Shown one piece after another: positions 15,738 to 26,306 of a DNA stretch of 41,364 bases. The DNA comes from an uncultured Muribaculaceae bacterium. Lineage in GTDB: Bacteria > Bacteroidota > Bacteroidia > Bacteroidales > Muribaculaceae. The DNA is taken from positions 1 to 41,364 of the forward strand of contig CALUMJ010000024.1 in NCBI GenBank assembly GCA_944321715.1, given 5' to 3'. Made by a program: the position numbers and the translations under genes. How positions within the stretch are numbered: position 1 is the first letter of the stretch; every line of letters begins with the position of its first letter. Below the pieces are notes generated by a model. It did not search any database. It saw nothing but the letters and a program-made list of their open reading frames with translations, and was not told the DNA's origin.

Positions 15738-16655
15738 ATGAATAGTGAAAGTCTGGTTTCAATTTCAGATTTCTCAAAAGATGAAATTTTGTCGCTGCTT
15801 GAATCGGCAAGCCGGTTTGAGGCATCTCCCAACAGGAAATTGTTGGAGGGCAAGGTGGTGGCAACATTGTTCTTTGAGCCTTCGACCCGCACGCGCCTCA
15901 GCTTTGAAACTGCGGTCAACAGGCTTGGAGGCAGGGTCATAGGCTTCTCCGATGCCAACACTACAAGTTCGTCAAAAGGCGAAACGTTGCACGACACCAT
16001 CATGATGGTGAGCAATTATGCCGACTTGATAATAATGCGCCATTACCTTGAAGGTGCGGCTCGATATGCGAGCGAATTTTCGCCTGTTCCAATCATCAAT
16101 GCGGGAGATGGGGCCAACCAGCATCCGTCGCAGACGATGCTCGACTTGTATTCAATCTACAAGACGCAGGGAACGCTTGAAAACCTGACCATCACGATGG
16201 TGGGCGACCTGAAATATGGCCGCACTGTGCATTCGTTGCTCATGGCCATGTATTATTTCCACCCACGTTTCAATTTCGTGGCTTGTGACGAATTGAAAAT
16301 GCCCATCGAGTACAAGGAATTTTGTAACAAACATGGGATTGAATACCATGAGTATACCGATTTCAGCGAAGATGTAATCAACGAAACCGACATATTGTAC
16401 ATGACTCGCGTGCAGAGGGAACGTTTTACCGACATCATGGAATATGAGCGAGTCAAGAACCTCTACACGCTGCGAAATTCCATGCTGCTCGGCAGCAAGG
16501 ACAATTTGCGTGTGCTGCATCCGCTGCCACGTGTCAACGAGATTGCCTACGACGTCGATAGCAATCCCAAGGCCTATTATTTCCAGCAGGCACGCAACGG
16601 GCTGTATGCGCGCCAAGCTATTATATGCAAAGTTCTAGGGATTGATGTTAAATAA
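15738..16655 (+). CDS. pyrB: Aspartate carbamoyltransferase catalytic chain
   Basis: 305 residues, full length. Joins carbamoyl phosphate and aspartate, the first committed step of pyrimidine synthesis. The carbamoyl-phosphate loop [15 protein letters not shown] lies near residue 50. The middle has [18 protein letters not shown] (Ser where many homologs have Thr), and the aspartate domain has [24 protein letters not shown] and HPLPRVNEI. The next gene is the regulatory chain, so the enzyme is the class with separate catalytic trimers and regulatory dimers. Transcription is probably controlled by the attenuator in the leader. Confidence 0.97.
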   Translation: MNSESLVSISDFSKDEILSLLESASRFEASPNRKLLEGKVVATLFFEPSTRTRLSFETAVNRLGGRVIGFSDANTTSSSKGETLHDTIMMVSNYADLIIMRHYLEGAARYASEFSPVPIINAGDGANQHPSQTMLDLYSIYKTQGTLENLTITMVGDLKYGRTVHSLLMAMYYFHPRFNFVACDELKMPIEYKEFCNKHGIEYHEYTDFSEDVINETDILYMTRVQRERFTDIMEYERVKNLYTLRNSMLLGSKDNLRVLHPLPRVNEIAYDVDSNPKAYYFQQARNGLYARQAIICKVLGIDVK

Positions 16656-16668
16656 GGAGGACACAGTA

Positions 16669-17133
16669 ATGACAACGATAAAAAACGATGAATTGCTTGT
16701 CGCCGCATTGCAGAACGGCACAGTGATTGACCACATACCCACTGAATCGCTTTTCAAGGTGGTGGATTTATTGGGGATTTCACGAATGAAAAATAGCGTG
16801 ACGATAGGGTTCAACCTCGATAGCAAGAAGTGTGGGAAAAAAGGCATAATAAAGGTGGCCGACGTATTCCTGCACGAAGACACGCTCAACCGCATAGCCC
16901 TTGTAGCCCCGAATGCCAAAATCAATATCATCAGGGATTACAAAGTGGTGGACAAGCACACAGTGACGCTGCCCGACGACATATATGGAATAGTGAAGTG
17001 TAACAATCCCAAGTGCATCACCAACAACGAGCCGATGAGGACGCACTTCCACGTGATAGACCGCGACAATGTGGTGCTGGAGTGCCATTATTGTGAGCGC
17101 ACGGTTGCAAAAGATGATATTGTGCTGGAATGA
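16669..17133 (+). CDS. pyrI: Aspartate carbamoyltransferase regulatory chain
   Basis: 154 residues. Binds the nucleotide effectors that tune PyrB and links catalytic trimers. An N-terminal allosteric domain ([39 protein letters not shown]) is followed by a zinc domain with four cysteines in two pairs (CNNPKC, then CHYC). The start at 16669 is preceded by AAGGAGGACACAGTA, one of the few strong Shine-Dalgarno sequences in the window; an upstream in-frame ATG at 16642 lies inside pyrB and is disfavoured. The end overlaps the next gene by four bases (ATGA). Confidence 0.96.
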   Translation: MTTIKNDELLVAALQNGTVIDHIPTESLFKVVDLLGISRMKNSVTIGFNLDSKKCGKKGIIKVADVFLHEDTLNRIALVAPNAKINIIRDYKVVDKHTVTLPDDIYGIVKCNNPKCITNNEPMRTHFHVIDRDNVVLECHYCERTVAKDDIVLE

Positions 17134-17696
17134 AGCAAAACTGGAAACCGGGAACGTTGATTTACCCATTGCCGGCACTGCTTGTGAGTTGTGGGGCATC
17201 GCCCGAGGAATATAATGTGTTCACAGCGAGTTGGAGCGGTACTATATGTACCAATCCGCCAATGTGCTATGTGTCAATTCGCCCTGAGCGTCACAGCCAC
17301 GGCATCATAAAGCGCAACATGGAATTCACGCTCAACCTCACCACTGAGGAACTCGCACGGGCTACCGACTGGTGTGGGGTGAGAAGTGGACGCGATTACG
17401 ACAAATTCAAGGAAATGGGAATCACACCGATAAAGGGCGAGAAAGTGTCGTCGCCCTACATTGCCGAAGCCCCATTGTCGATTGAATGTCGTGTGAAGGA
17501 AATAGTTTCGCTTGGTTCTCATGATATGTTTATCGCCGATGTGGTCAACATCGTTGCCGATGACCGTTATATAAATGCCGAAACAGGGGAATTTGACATG
17601 AAACGAGCCGGAATGCTTGTGTATTGCCATGGCGAGTATTTCGGGCTTGGCAATAAGATAGGACATTTCGGTTGGTCGGTAAAGAAAAAGAAATGA
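17130..17696 (+). CDS. Flavin reductase-like FMN-binding protein
   Basis: 188 residues. A split-barrel flavoprotein of the flavin reductase family: [17 protein letters not shown] near the start, [20 protein letters not shown] forming the FMN-binding core, and [20 protein letters not shown] with [20 protein letters not shown] after it. Proteins of this type reduce flavins or act as small flavin-dependent reductases; the substrate cannot be told. Its start overlaps the pyrI stop, so it is translationally coupled to pyrBI. Why it belongs to a pyrimidine operon is unclear. Confidence 0.88.
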   Translation: MKQNWKPGTLIYPLPALLVSCGASPEEYNVFTASWSGTICTNPPMCYVSIRPERHSHGIIKRNMEFTLNLTTEELARATDWCGVRSGRDYDKFKEMGITPIKGEKVSSPYIAEAPLSIECRVKEIVSLGSHDMFIADVVNIVADDRYINAETGEFDMKRAGMLVYCHGEYFGLGNKIGHFGWSVKKKK

Positions 17697-17722
17697 TTGA
17701 ATAATAACAATAACTATTTGTA

Positions 17723-19003
17723 ATGGAGAGAGATAAAGTAATTTTCGACATCATCGAACGTGAGCATCAACGCCAAAAGAAGGGTATAGAACTCATAGCA
17801 AGCGAGAATTTCGTCAGCGACGAAGTAATGCAGGCAATGGGGTCGTGTCTGACCAACAAGTATGCCGAAGGTTATCCCGGACACCGCTATTATGGCGGTT
17901 GTCAAGTGGTTGACGAATCGGAAACCATCGCTATCGAACGCTTGAAACAACTGTTCGGTGCTGAATGGGCCAATGTGCAGCCTCACTCGGGCGCACAAGC
18001 CAACATGGCTGTGTTTATGGCCGTGATGAAGCCTGGCGACAAGTTCCTCGGGTTGAATCTGTCGCATGGCGGACACTTGTCGCATGGCAGCCCAGTGAAT
18101 TTCTCGGGGCTTGTATATCAGCCGTTTGAATATAATGTAACGCCCGACACTAACCTTGTCGATTACGACATGCTCGAAGAGGTGGCTCGTCGTGAACACC
18201 CACGGTTGATTGTGGGTGGCGCAAGTGCTTATTCGCGTGAATGGGATTACGCCCGCATACGCCGTATTGCCGACGAGGTGGGTGCCATATTCATGTTCGA
18301 CATGGCGCACCCTGCAGGGCTCATTGCCGCAGGCTTGCTCGACAACCCGGTGAAATATGCCCATATTGTCACTTCGACAACGCACAAGACGCTCCGTGGC
18401 CCACGCGGCGGCGTGATTATGATGGGCAAGGATTTTGAGAACCCATTTGGCAAGAAAAACAACAAGGGCGAATTGCGCATGATGTCGTCGTTGCTCGATT
18501 CGGCTGTGTTCCCCGGTGTACAAGGTGGCCCGCTCGAACACGTGATTGCAGCAAAGGCAGTGGCATTTGGCGAGGCGTTGCAGCCGTCGTTCAAGGAATA
18601 CCAGTTGCAAGTGAAAAAGAATGCCGCCGTGATGGCTCAAGCATTGCTCGACAAGGGCTACAAGATTGCCTCGGGCGGAACCGACAACCATTGCATCTTG
18701 CTCGACCTGCGCGGCAAGTTCCCTGAACTCACAGGCAAGGTGGCCGAGCGAGCACTTGTTGCTGCCGACATTACTGCCAATAAGAATATGGTGCCGTTTG
18801 ACACCCGTTCGCCATTCCTCACTTCGGGTATCCGCCTCGGCACACCTGCCATCACCACCCGCGGTGCCAAGGAAGAATTAATGGGCGAAATTGTCGAAAT
18901 GATTGATACCGTGCTGCATAATGTTGATAACGATGCGGTAATCACATCGGTAAGGGAAAAGGTCAACAGCATAATGAGTGAATATCCAATGTTTGCTTAT
19001 TAA
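17723..19003 (+). CDS. glyA: Serine hydroxymethyltransferase
   Basis: 426 residues, full length, pyridoxal-phosphate dependent. Converts serine and tetrahydrofolate to glycine and 5,10-methylene-tetrahydrofolate, the main source of one-carbon units, which also feeds thymidylate synthesis. Motifs: [40 protein letters not shown], the substrate region [12 protein letters not shown], and the cofactor lysine in [15 protein letters not shown] (Lys near residue 229). It lies 26 bases after the flavin reductase and may be the last gene of the pyrB transcript. Two hairpins follow it. Confidence 0.98.
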   Translation: MERDKVIFDIIEREHQRQKKGIELIASENFVSDEVMQAMGSCLTNKYAEGYPGHRYYGGCQVVDESETIAIERLKQLFGAEWANVQPHSGAQANMAVFMAVMKPGDKFLGLNLSHGGHLSHGSPVNFSGLVYQPFEYNVTPDTNLVDYDMLEEVARREHPRLIVGGASAYSREWDYARIRRIADEVGAIFMFDMAHPAGLIAAGLLDNPVKYAHIVTSTTHKTLRGPRGGVIMMGKDFENPFGKKNNKGELRMMSSLLDSAVFPGVQGGPLEHVIAAKAVAFGEALQPSFKEYQLQVKKNAAVMAQALLDKGYKIASGGTDNHCILLDLRGKFPELTGKVAERALVAADITANKNMVPFDTRSPFLTSGIRLGTPAITTRGAKEELMGEIVEMIDTVLHNVDNDAVITSVREKVNSIMSEYPMFAY

Positions 19004-19022
19004 TTGTTGCCGATATAATAAC

Positions 19023-19089
19023 CCCAAATCTATTGCCGATTTGGGCTAAACGCAACAGAGGGTGTGCCCGTTTGGAGTACACCCTCTGT
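19023..19089. terminator. Double hairpin between convergent glyA and pyrF
   Basis: First stem CCCAAATC (19023-19030) with GATTTGGG (19038-19045). Second stem of 11 bp, ACAGAGGGTGT (19055-19065) with ACACCCTCTGT (19079-19089), loop 13. Both are symmetric and serve the two converging transcripts. Confidence 0.7.
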
Positions 19090-19128
19090 TATGTGTTACG
19101 GTAACGTGATAATTACTGTGCGGTGGGG

Positions 19129-19950
19129 TTAGATTATGCCTTTGGTGGCGAGGAGTGCCGCCATTTGCTGTTGCATTTCGCGGGCTTTGGTAGCGGCTAC
19201 TGCGGCGAAGTCTTTGCCATTAGAAGCGTGGATTATGCCGCGCGACGAATTGACAATGAGGCCGCACTCGTCGGTCATGCCATATCGGGCCACTTCTTCG
19301 AGGCTGCCGCCTTGAGCACCCACGCCTGGCACGAGCAGGAAGTGGCGAGGAACGATGCGGCGAACATCCTCGAACATTTTCCCCTGCGTTGCACCCACTA
19401 CGAACATCATATTGCCTTGGTTGCCCCATGTCGCCACTTTGCCCATCACCTCTTCAAACAGGTAACGGCCATCGGCGGTGCGGAGCATCTGGAAATCGTG
19501 TGAACCCTTGTTGGAAGTCAGCCCGAGTACGATTACCCACTTGCCGTCGTAACCGAGGAACGGTGTAACGCTGTCTTCGCCCATGTAGGGAGCTACTGTA
19601 ACGGCATCTACACCGAGCTGCTCGAAAAAGCTGCTGGCATACATACGCGATGTGTTGCCGATGTCGCCACGCTTGGCATCGGCGATGATGAACAGGTCGG
19701 GGTAGTTTTCGTTGATGTATGTCACCGTTTGTTCAAACATTTCGTAGCCACGTGTTCCGAGGACTTCGTAGAATGCGAGGTTGGGCTTGTAGGCTATGGC
19801 ATACTGTGCCGTGGCATCGATGATTTGCTTGTTGAACTCAAATAGGTTGCCATCCAAGTGTGTCGGCATCTTTGCAGTGTCGGGGTCGAGGCCAACGCAC
19901 AGGAATGATTGCTTGCGACGTATGTTGTCGATTAGTTGTTGCTTGTTCAT
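19129..19950 (-). CDS. pyrF: Orotidine 5'-phosphate decarboxylase
   Basis: 273 residues, the longer type 2 form. Decarboxylates OMP to UMP, the last step of UMP synthesis. Visible: [14 protein letters not shown] at the start, [20 protein letters not shown] with the catalytic Asp-Lys-x-x-Asp set, [20 protein letters not shown], and the phosphate-binding end [14 protein letters not shown]. It overlaps the DUF4153-like gene by four bases and is the last gene of the prfA transcript. pyrB and pyrI lie nearby on the other strand, so two pyrimidine loci are separated only by glyA and the flavin reductase. Confidence 0.97.
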   Translation of the reverse strand: MNKQQLIDNIRRKQSFLCVGLDPDTAKMPTHLDGNLFEFNKQIIDATAQYAIAYKPNLAFYEVLGTRGYEMFEQTVTYINENYPDLFIIADAKRGDIGNTSRMYASSFFEQLGVDAVTVAPYMGEDSVTPFLGYDGKWVIVLGLTSNKGSHDFQMLRTADGRYLFEEVMGKVATWGNQGNMMFVVGATQGKMFEDVRRIVPRHFLLVPGVGAQGGSLEEVARYGMTDECGLIVNSSRGIIHASNGKDFAAVAATKAREMQQQMAALLATKGII

Positions 19951-21665
19951 TTGTCGTTATTATTGTTTAGTTGAAATAAATATCCTTTGATTTGGCTGAT
20001 GCAGATACTGTCGCCCACTGTTGCCGAAATGCTTGTGAGAATGAACTTGAAGCTATTGCTGTTCTGTGGCAAGCCAGTGTATGGTTCACCGTATGATTCC
20101 TTTGTATTGAGTTGGCGCAAGGTGGCAAAGTCGATATACACAGTATCGCTGTTGTTCAATGCTATAGGTATTGCTTCATCTTTTAGAAATGATACATTGC
20201 TGTAATCATACACATCGACTTCGGTTATATGCGTTGCACCATCGGGAATATCGATTCCGTTTTCCAACGTGGTGTAGAATCCATAATAGTCGCCTTCGGT
20301 ATATACAGTATCGAATGATTCATATATATAGAATTGGACGCTGTCGGCGACAAGATGGTCATAACTGTTATTGCCGTACATGTTTTGCAGATACATGAGT
20401 TTGTCGTTGATGTTCTGCCCTTCGCTGTATGGCATGATGTTGTTTATCCAGTTGGCATATTGTTCTTCCGAGAGGGGAGGAGTGTCGGTACACGTTTGCT
20501 CCATTGCAGTTTCAATCTCGTTGCACAGCGCGGTGCGTGTGATGTTTGAGAAATTTAACCACGGCAGCACCGAAGTGAACAGGAAAACGGCGGCGAAAGA
20601 TGCCGGAATCCAGCTGATGCGTCGTGCGCGTGTGATGAACAAGATGATGCACACTGCATAGCACCAAGCGTTGAATGCCGCAAGATAGAGCCGTGTGACG
20701 GTGATGCCATAATCGTTGAAGCGGCGGGCTATGCCTATTGTCATAAGCACCAATAGCGGCAATATGAACATGGGCAGCCAGCGGGCAATGAATTCATCAG
20801 CTTTTTTCTTGGCGGGAAATTGGCGGAACGGGTAAAGACCTGCCTCGATGATTATGCAGCCAGCCATTGATGCAGCCACGAGCCACGACACATAGCCGTC
20901 GGGCAGCTGCCATGTCACCAATATACGTGCAGCATAGGCATAAAGCACGAGTATATATGCGGCTGTGAGTGGAATGAACACATACCGTACCAGTATGTTG
21001 AGGAAATTGTTGGTGTGAGGCAATCGGTCGTGCCTGGCATCGCCGGCAGGCATCATGCCGATGAATAGCAGTAGTGTAAGCCCAATGTTGCACACTATCA
21101 TTATATCGGCATAAAGTCTGTCGCCAAATGGCAGGTCGAACAACTGCTGGATTGAAACGATAAGCAGAATGATGCCGAATGTGAACAAGAGGCCGACAAG
21201 GGCGGCTTTGATATAAGCGACTGCACTGCGCATGGCAAAGTTCCAGCATGGCATATCATTATTCCACTTGAGGAATGGTATGATAAATATGGCGACCACA
21301 ACGGCTGTAACCACAGCAGCATGTGCAATGATTATTGTTGTGGAAATGTTATCGAGCAGGTATAACAATAGGGCATCGGCAAGCAATATTGATTGTCCGA
21401 TGGCGTGTGTAGCCATGCGTTTGGCGCGGCTTGCCATTTCCTCGCTCCACAGTTGCAGCATCAGTGATAGCGGAATGCCGACTGGCAGGTAGTAGGAAAG
21501 TATTATGCACAAACGCTCGTCGCCTGGTTCGTTTCCGTGGTTAAGTATTATGCACCATATTGTAAGCAACACGATGAATGCAAATGCGAGAGGAAAACGA
21601 GTGATGCACCTGCTCAATGACGAGGCTGCATATTTGAGCCATTGTGAAACTATATTGTTGCCCAT
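19947..21665 (-). CDS. Polytopic membrane protein, DUF4153-like
   Basis: 572 residues. About eleven hydrophobic segments fill the first 370 residues (for example [89 protein letters not shown]). A polar C-terminal domain of about 200 residues is probably outside the inner membrane. The layout matches the Bacteroidetes DUF4153 family, whose function is not established. The start [12 protein letters not shown] (21665) is preferred to an upstream ATG at 21779 because the added residues would lie in prfA coding sequence. It is the middle gene of prfA, this gene and pyrF. Confidence 0.8.
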   Translation of the reverse strand: MGNNIVSQWLKYAASSLSRCITRFPLAFAFIVLLTIWCIILNHGNEPGDERLCIILSYYLPVGIPLSLMLQLWSEEMASRAKRMATHAIGQSILLADALLLYLLDNISTTIIIAHAAVVTAVVVAIFIIPFLKWNNDMPCWNFAMRSAVAYIKAALVGLLFTFGIILLIVSIQQLFDLPFGDRLYADIMIVCNIGLTLLLFIGMMPAGDARHDRLPHTNNFLNILVRYVFIPLTAAYILVLYAYAARILVTWQLPDGYVSWLVAASMAGCIIIEAGLYPFRQFPAKKKADEFIARWLPMFILPLLVLMTIGIARRFNDYGITVTRLYLAAFNAWCYAVCIILFITRARRISWIPASFAAVFLFTSVLPWLNFSNITRTALCNEIETAMEQTCTDTPPLSEEQYANWINNIMPYSEGQNINDKLMYLQNMYGNNSYDHLVADSVQFYIYESFDTVYTEGDYYGFYTTLENGIDIPDGATHITEVDVYDYSNVSFLKDEAIPIALNNSDTVYIDFATLRQLNTKESYGEPYTGLPQNSNSFKFILTSISATVGDSICISQIKGYLFQLNNNNDK

Positions 21666-21687
21666 ATCCGGATAAATGATAATATCG

Positions 21688-22797
21688 TTATATCTCGCTG
21701 GCTTTGAGTTTTTCGGCATTCTCGGCCACGATGAGGTGGTCGATGCAGTCTTGTATGTCGCCGTCCATGAAGGCGGCAAGGTTGTAGATGGTATATCCTA
21801 TGCGGTGGTCGGTGATGCGCCCTTGCGGATAGTTGTAGGTGCGTATTTTTGCCGAGCGGTCGCCAGTCGAAACAAGTGTTTTGCGGCGCGATGCGATGTC
21901 GTCGATATATTTTTGGTGTTCCTTGTCGTATATGAATGAACGCAAGCGCGTCAATGCACGTTCCTTGTTTTTGGGTTGGTCGCGTGTTTCGGTGCATTCT
22001 ATGAGTATTTCCTCGGTTTCGCCTGTGTTGGGATTTTTCCACATGTAACGCAGTCGCACGCCCGATTCCACCTTGTTTACATTCTGACCGCCGGCACCAC
22101 CACTGCGGAAAGTGTCCCACTTGATTTCGCCTTCGTTGATTTCCACGTCGAATGGTTCGGCCTCGGGCAGCACGGCTACCGATGCTGCCGATGTGTGTAC
22201 ACGGCCTTGCGTTTCGGTGGCCGGCACACGCTGCACACGGTGTACGCCCGACTCATATTTGAGTGTGCCATATACATTTGCACCGCTCACGGTGAATATG
22301 ATTTCTTTGAACCCACCTGCTGCACCTTCGCTGCTGCTCGACACTTCGACTCGCCACCCTTTGCTCTCGCAATACTTGGCGTACATGCGGAACAGGTCGC
22401 CGGCAAACAATGCAGCTTCGTCGCCGCCAGTGCCGCCACGAATTTCCACTATTGCGTTGCGGCTGTCTTCGGGGTCTTCGGGGATAAGCAGCAACTTTAT
22501 TTCTTCTTCGATGCGCGGAAGTTCGGCGGTGTTGGCATCAAGTTCTTCATGCGCCATTTGGCGCAAGTCCTCGTCGCTCTCGGTTTCAAGCAATGACTTG
22601 GCTTGGTCTATTTCGTCGAGCAGCTTGCGGTAACGGTGAGTGGCGGCAAGCAGTTTTTCGAGGTCTTTGTATTCCTTGCTCAGTTTTACATATCTTTTTT
22701 TGTCGGCAATGACCGACGGGTCGGTAATGAGAGTGCCAATCTCTTCAAAGCGAGAATCTAATCCTTCAAGACGCTGTAACAGTGGTGTGGTTGACAT
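21688..22797 (-). CDS. prfA: Peptide chain release factor 1
   Basis: 369 residues. Ends translation at UAA and UAG. It has the tripeptide PAT (in RVQRVPATETQGR) that reads the stop codon in RF1, and the GGQ motif (FRSGGAGGQNVNK) that triggers peptide release. The N-terminal coiled region (KKRYVKLSKEYKDLEKLL) is also typical. The frame is open far upstream, to 23655, but that part is antisense to the nitroreductase; the ATG at 22797 gives the normal length and lies 31 bases after the promoter. Confidence 0.97.
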   Translation of the reverse strand: MSTTPLLQRLEGLDSRFEEIGTLITDPSVIADKKRYVKLSKEYKDLEKLLAATHRYRKLLDEIDQAKSLLETESDEDLRQMAHEELDANTAELPRIEEEIKLLLIPEDPEDSRNAIVEIRGGTGGDEAALFAGDLFRMYAKYCESKGWRVEVSSSSEGAAGGFKEIIFTVSGANVYGTLKYESGVHRVQRVPATETQGRVHTSAASVAVLPEAEPFDVEINEGEIKWDTFRSGGAGGQNVNKVESGVRLRYMWKNPNTGETEEILIECTETRDQPKNKERALTRLRSFIYDKEHQKYIDDIASRRKTLVSTGDRSAKIRTYNYPQGRITDHRIGYTIYNLAAFMDGDIQDCIDHLIVAENAEKLKASEI

Positions 22798-22814
22798 AAA
22801 TAAAATATAACTTT

Positions 22815-22846
22815 CTTGTTTTTCACGCAAAGTTACACTATTTTTG
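22815..22846 (+). promoter_or_regulatory. Nitroreductase promoter
   Basis: TATTTTTG at 22839-22846 with CTTG at 22815-22818, spacing 20. It is back to back with, and overlaps, the prfA promoter region. Confidence 0.5.
22828..22835 (-). promoter_or_regulatory. -7 box of the prfA operon
   Basis: The minus strand reads TAACTTTG, 31 bases before the prfA ATG. It falls between the -33 and -7 boxes of the divergent nitroreductase promoter, so the two should compete for RNA polymerase. Confidence 0.5.
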
Positions 22847-22875
22847 AGTAGTTTTAAACCTCTTAATAAAATAAT

Positions 22876-23625
22876 ATGCAAAACGAGATAAAACAATTGT
22901 TTGAAACGCGCACGAGTGTGCGCAGGTATGAATACGACCCAATCCCTGCCGAGGCTCTTGAAGTAATTTATGCAGCAATACGCAATTCGCCAACGAGTTA
23001 CAATGGACAGCAATATTCGGTCATCGACATTGCCGACCAAGATGTGAAACTGAAGTTGTATGAAATAACCGGACAGAAGCAAATCAAGACTTGCAACAGG
23101 TTCATGGTGTTCTGCGCCGACTACAACCGCATAGCAGTGCTTGCCAAGGCCAAAGGAATCGATATGCCTGAATTTAGCAACACGCTCGACGGGTTCACCG
23201 TGGGAGTGCTTGATGCCGCCATCACCATGCAGAGTGCCGCCATTGCAGCACAAGCATGCGGGTTGGGGTGCTGCTGCATGGGATATGTGCGCACGGCCAA
23301 TCCATCGGCAGTGGCCGAGTTGCTCGGGTTGCCACAGGGCGTTTTTGCAGTGTGTGGGTTGGCAATCGGTGTTCCACGCGAGCATCCCGACGTAAAGCCC
23401 AAGTTGCCCCGGGAGCTTGTAATCCACCAATCGCGTTACACCGACCGTGACATGACTGCCGAGCTTGTGGCATACGACAACGAGGTGACACAGTACAATG
23501 CCACCCGAAGTGGCAGCAAGAGCGACAATGACTGGTGTGGGCATATACTGGACTATTACCGTGAGGCAATGAATTACCGTATGCTCGATGCCGCTCGTCA
23601 ACAGGGCTTTGATATACAGAAGTGA
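22876..23625 (+). CDS. NfsA-like nitroreductase family oxidoreductase
   Basis: 249 residues. An FMN- and NAD(P)H-dependent reductase of the NfsA/FRP type. The N terminus has the FMN-binding TRTSVRRYEYDPIP and RNSPTSYNGQQYSV. The middle has LDAAITMQSAAIAAQACGLG and the C-terminal part has GVPREHPDVKPKLPRELVIH, the KPRLP-like block of NfsA relatives. Likely substrates are quinones, flavins or nitro compounds; the natural one is unknown. It has its own divergent promoter and is followed by a terminator-like hairpin. Confidence 0.88.
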   Translation: MQNEIKQLFETRTSVRRYEYDPIPAEALEVIYAAIRNSPTSYNGQQYSVIDIADQDVKLKLYEITGQKQIKTCNRFMVFCADYNRIAVLAKAKGIDMPEFSNTLDGFTVGVLDAAITMQSAAIAAQACGLGCCCMGYVRTANPSAVAELLGLPQGVFAVCGLAIGVPREHPDVKPKLPRELVIHQSRYTDRDMTAELVAYDNEVTQYNATRSGSKSDNDWCGHILDYYREAMNYRMLDAARQQGFDIQK

Positions 23626-23633
23626 TACAACAC

Positions 23634-23672
23634 AAGTGGTGCAGGGTTGAAACAAACCTTTGCGCCACTTTT
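23634..23672 (+). terminator. Terminator of the nitroreductase gene
   Basis: AAGTGGTGC (23634-23642) pairs with GCGCCACTT (23662-23670), nine pairs with one G-T, followed by a short T run. It starts nine bases after the stop codon. Confidence 0.6.
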
Positions 23673-23692
23673 ACTGTTAATAATTCTTAAAT

Positions 23693-23702
23693 GGGGGGGG
23701 GG
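23693..23702 (+). repeat. Homopolymeric G10 tract
   Basis: Ten consecutive Gs between the nitroreductase terminator and the next promoter. Tracts of this length are prone to slippage. It ends about 45 bases before the -7 box of the outer-membrane receptor gene. Confidence 0.9.
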
Positions 23703-23746
23703 TAATATTTTTCATATTCAATAGTGCCGTGGGTGCAACTTTTTTA

Positions 23747-23754
23747 TAATTTCG
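23747..23754 (+). promoter_or_regulatory. Probable -7 box of the outer-membrane receptor gene
   Basis: TAATTTCG differs from TAnnTTTG by one base and is followed by GCAGCGT, the same downstream sequence as in the promoters near 33334 and 36392. It lies 45 bases before the ATG. Confidence 0.4.
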
Positions 23755-23798
23755 CAGCGTCTAATGTTGCAAAAAAGTAGCATTAAACGTTTTTTATT

Positions 23799-26273
23799 AT
23801 GAATATTACAATTATGTGTTTAATTAAAAGGTTTTTATCAACTTTATTTGTGCTGTGCATAGGTATTGGCATTGCCGAGGCGCAATATTCTGTGAGAGGA
23901 GAGGTAGTAGATACTACCGGTGTGGGCGAACCATACGCCACTGTCAGGATATATGCGTCGGACGACACCACCAAGGTTGTCGCGATGGGTGTGACCGGTG
24001 AAGATGGCACGTTCAAGCAGGAACTTGCGAGAAAAGGCGGCTATGTGTTGACTGTAGCTTCGGTCGGAAAGGAGAATGTCACAAGAAATTTCAGTGTCGA
24101 TAACAGTAATCGCAACTATGACTTCGGTAAATTGGTAGTGCGGACAGCCGACAATGTGCTCGGCGAGGTGGAAGTGGTGGCTCAGAAGCCGCTCGTGACG
24201 GCCGAGATTGACCGCTTGAGCTATGACGTGCAGAGCGACGAGGACTCAAAGACCAACACGATACTTGAGATGTTGCGCAAAGTGCCGATGGTGACTGTCG
24301 ATGGGCAAGATAACATCAGGGTGAACGGGAGCAGCGATTTCAAGATTTATAAAAATGGCCGCCCCGACAACACAATGCAAGGCAATCCGTCGCAAGTGCT
24401 GAAATCCATTCCGGCCAACATGGTGAAAAAGATTGAAGTAATCACCGAGCCGGGAGCGAAATATGATGCTGAGGGAGTGAGCGGAATACTCAACATAGTG
24501 ATGGAGGAGAGCAGCCGCATAGATGGCGTGATGGGTACACTTTACGCCCAATACAACACTTTGAACCAGCCTGGTGGCAACATGTACCTCACTACCAGCA
24601 TCAACGATAAGCTCACGGCGAGTATTAACTACTCGTATTTCCGCATGAGCGACAAAAACATGTATTATGGCGACAATTCCTATACATACAAGGAAACGGG
24701 CAATAATGAAACACAAAACATGGAAGTCGAGAATCCAGGCAATTTGCATTACGCATCGCTTGACTTGAGTTATGAGATTGATACATTGAATCTGATTACG
24801 GCCTCATTCAGTGGGTATTATATAGGTGTGGACCAACACGGGCAAAGAGGTGTACAGATGCGTGACAGCAATGGCAACTTGATGTATTCCTATGTGCAGA
24901 CATTCGACGCAGGGCAGCAGTATGACTACAGCAACATGAGCGGGCGACTCGACTACCAGCACCTCACCAGCAATAAAGGTGAGTCGATTAATTTCTCATA
25001 CCTGCTGTCATCGTCGAACGTAGGCAATGATTACGATTCACGGTATGAAGAACTGGTAAACCCACAGTTTGACTACACGAGGTACGCGAGCAATAGCGAC
25101 CAGAAATTCATAGAACACACGTTCCAGCTCGACTGGACACGCCCGATAGCCGAGAAGCACAAGTTGGATATAGGTGCCAAATATATTTTCCGCCGCAATC
25201 ACAGCGTGTCAACCACTCAGCAAGATGACAATGCGCCGATTGACGTTGACTTCATGCACCGCACGCATGTCGGGGCTGTTTATGGCGAGTATTCGTTCAC
25301 ATCGGGACCATGGATGGCTCGTGCTGGCGTGAGATATGAGTTTTCGCGCATGACCACTGATTATCGTGGTGGTGACGGCCCCGCTGTGGAGAAAAATCTC
25401 AATGATTTTGTACCTACGCTTAGTTTGGGTTACAAGTTGAATGACAAAAACAGTTTCAAACTTAATTTCTCGACACGTATCAATCGCCCTGGCATAAGTT
25501 ACTTAGACCCGACAATAAACGAAACACCCACTGAGGTGCGGTATGGCAATCCCGACCTGTCGAGTTCGCGCAACAACTCGTTGCAAGCCACTTACACTTT
25601 TATTCATCCCAAGCTCACGCTTAATGCATCGGCTGGATACTCGTTTGCCAACGACCAGATTACCGAAGCCATTTATGTCGAAGACGGACTTCGCTACCGC
25701 ACCTACGGCAATATAGGCAAGATGCGGCGTGGATGGCTTAATGTGTATGCCCAATGGATGCCAACCGAAAAGACCAATGTGTCGTTTAACGGCGGTGTCA
25801 ACCACTATGACTATGCCAACGACGACCTTGGCATAAGCAATAAACGCTGGACGTTCTATGCCTTCTTGCAAGTGTCGCAGCAGTTGCCGTGGAAGTTGCG
25901 GCTCAGCGCGTATGGCGGCCGCAACGAAGGCGGAGTATGGGATTTGTATTCTTATTATCGTCCTAATTATTACTACTCGTTCGGCTTGCAACGCTCGTTC
26001 TTGAAAGATGACAGGTTGACAGTGCAGCTGTTTGCAATAAATCCGTTCTCGGGTGATTACCAGACCAATGAGAGTGTCACCCGCTATGGCGATTACACAG
26101 GGTGGGAAACTGGCCGGTACAGGGGCCGTATGTTCCAAGTGGCGGTGTCGTTCCGCTTCGGCTCGCTCAAGGCTTCGGTTAAAAAGACACGCAAAACCAT
26201 CACAAACGATGACGTTGTGGGTGGTGGCGGTCAAGGAGGCGGTACGCCATCGGCAGGTGGCGGAGGCAAATAA
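23799..26273 (+). CDS. TonB-receptor-like outer-membrane beta-barrel protein
   Basis: 824 residues. A signal peptide ends at GIAEAQ. Next comes a carboxypeptidase-regulatory-like domain (YSVRGEVVDTTGVGEPYATV, about 29-110), then a plug (EVEVVAQKPLVTAEIDRLSY, ILEMLRKVPMVTVDGQDNIR, SIPANMVKKIEVITEPGAKY, GILNIVMEE), then a large barrel of the OMP_b-brl_3 type from about 250 on. It ends in an unusual glycine-rich tail (GGGGQGGGTPSAGGGGK) after the expected last strand. No SusD partner follows, so it is not a standard glycan-uptake pair; the ligand is unknown. A second ATG, six codons in, could be the true start. Confidence 0.9.
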   Translation: MNITIMCLIKRFLSTLFVLCIGIGIAEAQYSVRGEVVDTTGVGEPYATVRIYASDDTTKVVAMGVTGEDGTFKQELARKGGYVLTVASVGKENVTRNFSVDNSNRNYDFGKLVVRTADNVLGEVEVVAQKPLVTAEIDRLSYDVQSDEDSKTNTILEMLRKVPMVTVDGQDNIRVNGSSDFKIYKNGRPDNTMQGNPSQVLKSIPANMVKKIEVITEPGAKYDAEGVSGILNIVMEESSRIDGVMGTLYAQYNTLNQPGGNMYLTTSINDKLTASINYSYFRMSDKNMYYGDNSYTYKETGNNETQNMEVENPGNLHYASLDLSYEIDTLNLITASFSGYYIGVDQHGQRGVQMRDSNGNLMYSYVQTFDAGQQYDYSNMSGRLDYQHLTSNKGESINFSYLLSSSNVGNDYDSRYEELVNPQFDYTRYASNSDQKFIEHTFQLDWTRPIAEKHKLDIGAKYIFRRNHSVSTTQQDDNAPIDVDFMHRTHVGAVYGEYSFTSGPWMARAGVRYEFSRMTTDYRGGDGPAVEKNLNDFVPTLSLGYKLNDKNSFKLNFSTRINRPGISYLDPTINETPTEVRYGNPDLSSSRNNSLQATYTFIHPKLTLNASAGYSFANDQITEAIYVEDGLRYRTYGNIGKMRRGWLNVYAQWMPTEKTNVSFNGGVNHYDYANDDLGISNKRWTFYAFLQVSQQLPWKLRLSAYGGRNEGGVWDLYSYYRPNYYYSFGLQRSFLKDDRLTVQLFAINPFSGDYQTNESVTRYGDYTGWETGRYRGRMFQVAVSFRFGSLKASVKKTRKTITNDDVVGGGGQGGGTPSAGGGGK

Positions 26274-26306
26274 AATTAACCATTGCCGTGTAACGTGAAA
26301 ATGTAT

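Noticed and set aside
17714-18691. 325-codon open frame on the minus strand
   Set aside because: Antisense shadow of glyA, rich in His and Cys, with no domain.
22798-23655. Upstream extension of the prfA frame
   Set aside because: Antisense to the nitroreductase and upstream of the prfA promoter; RF1 length is normal from 22797.
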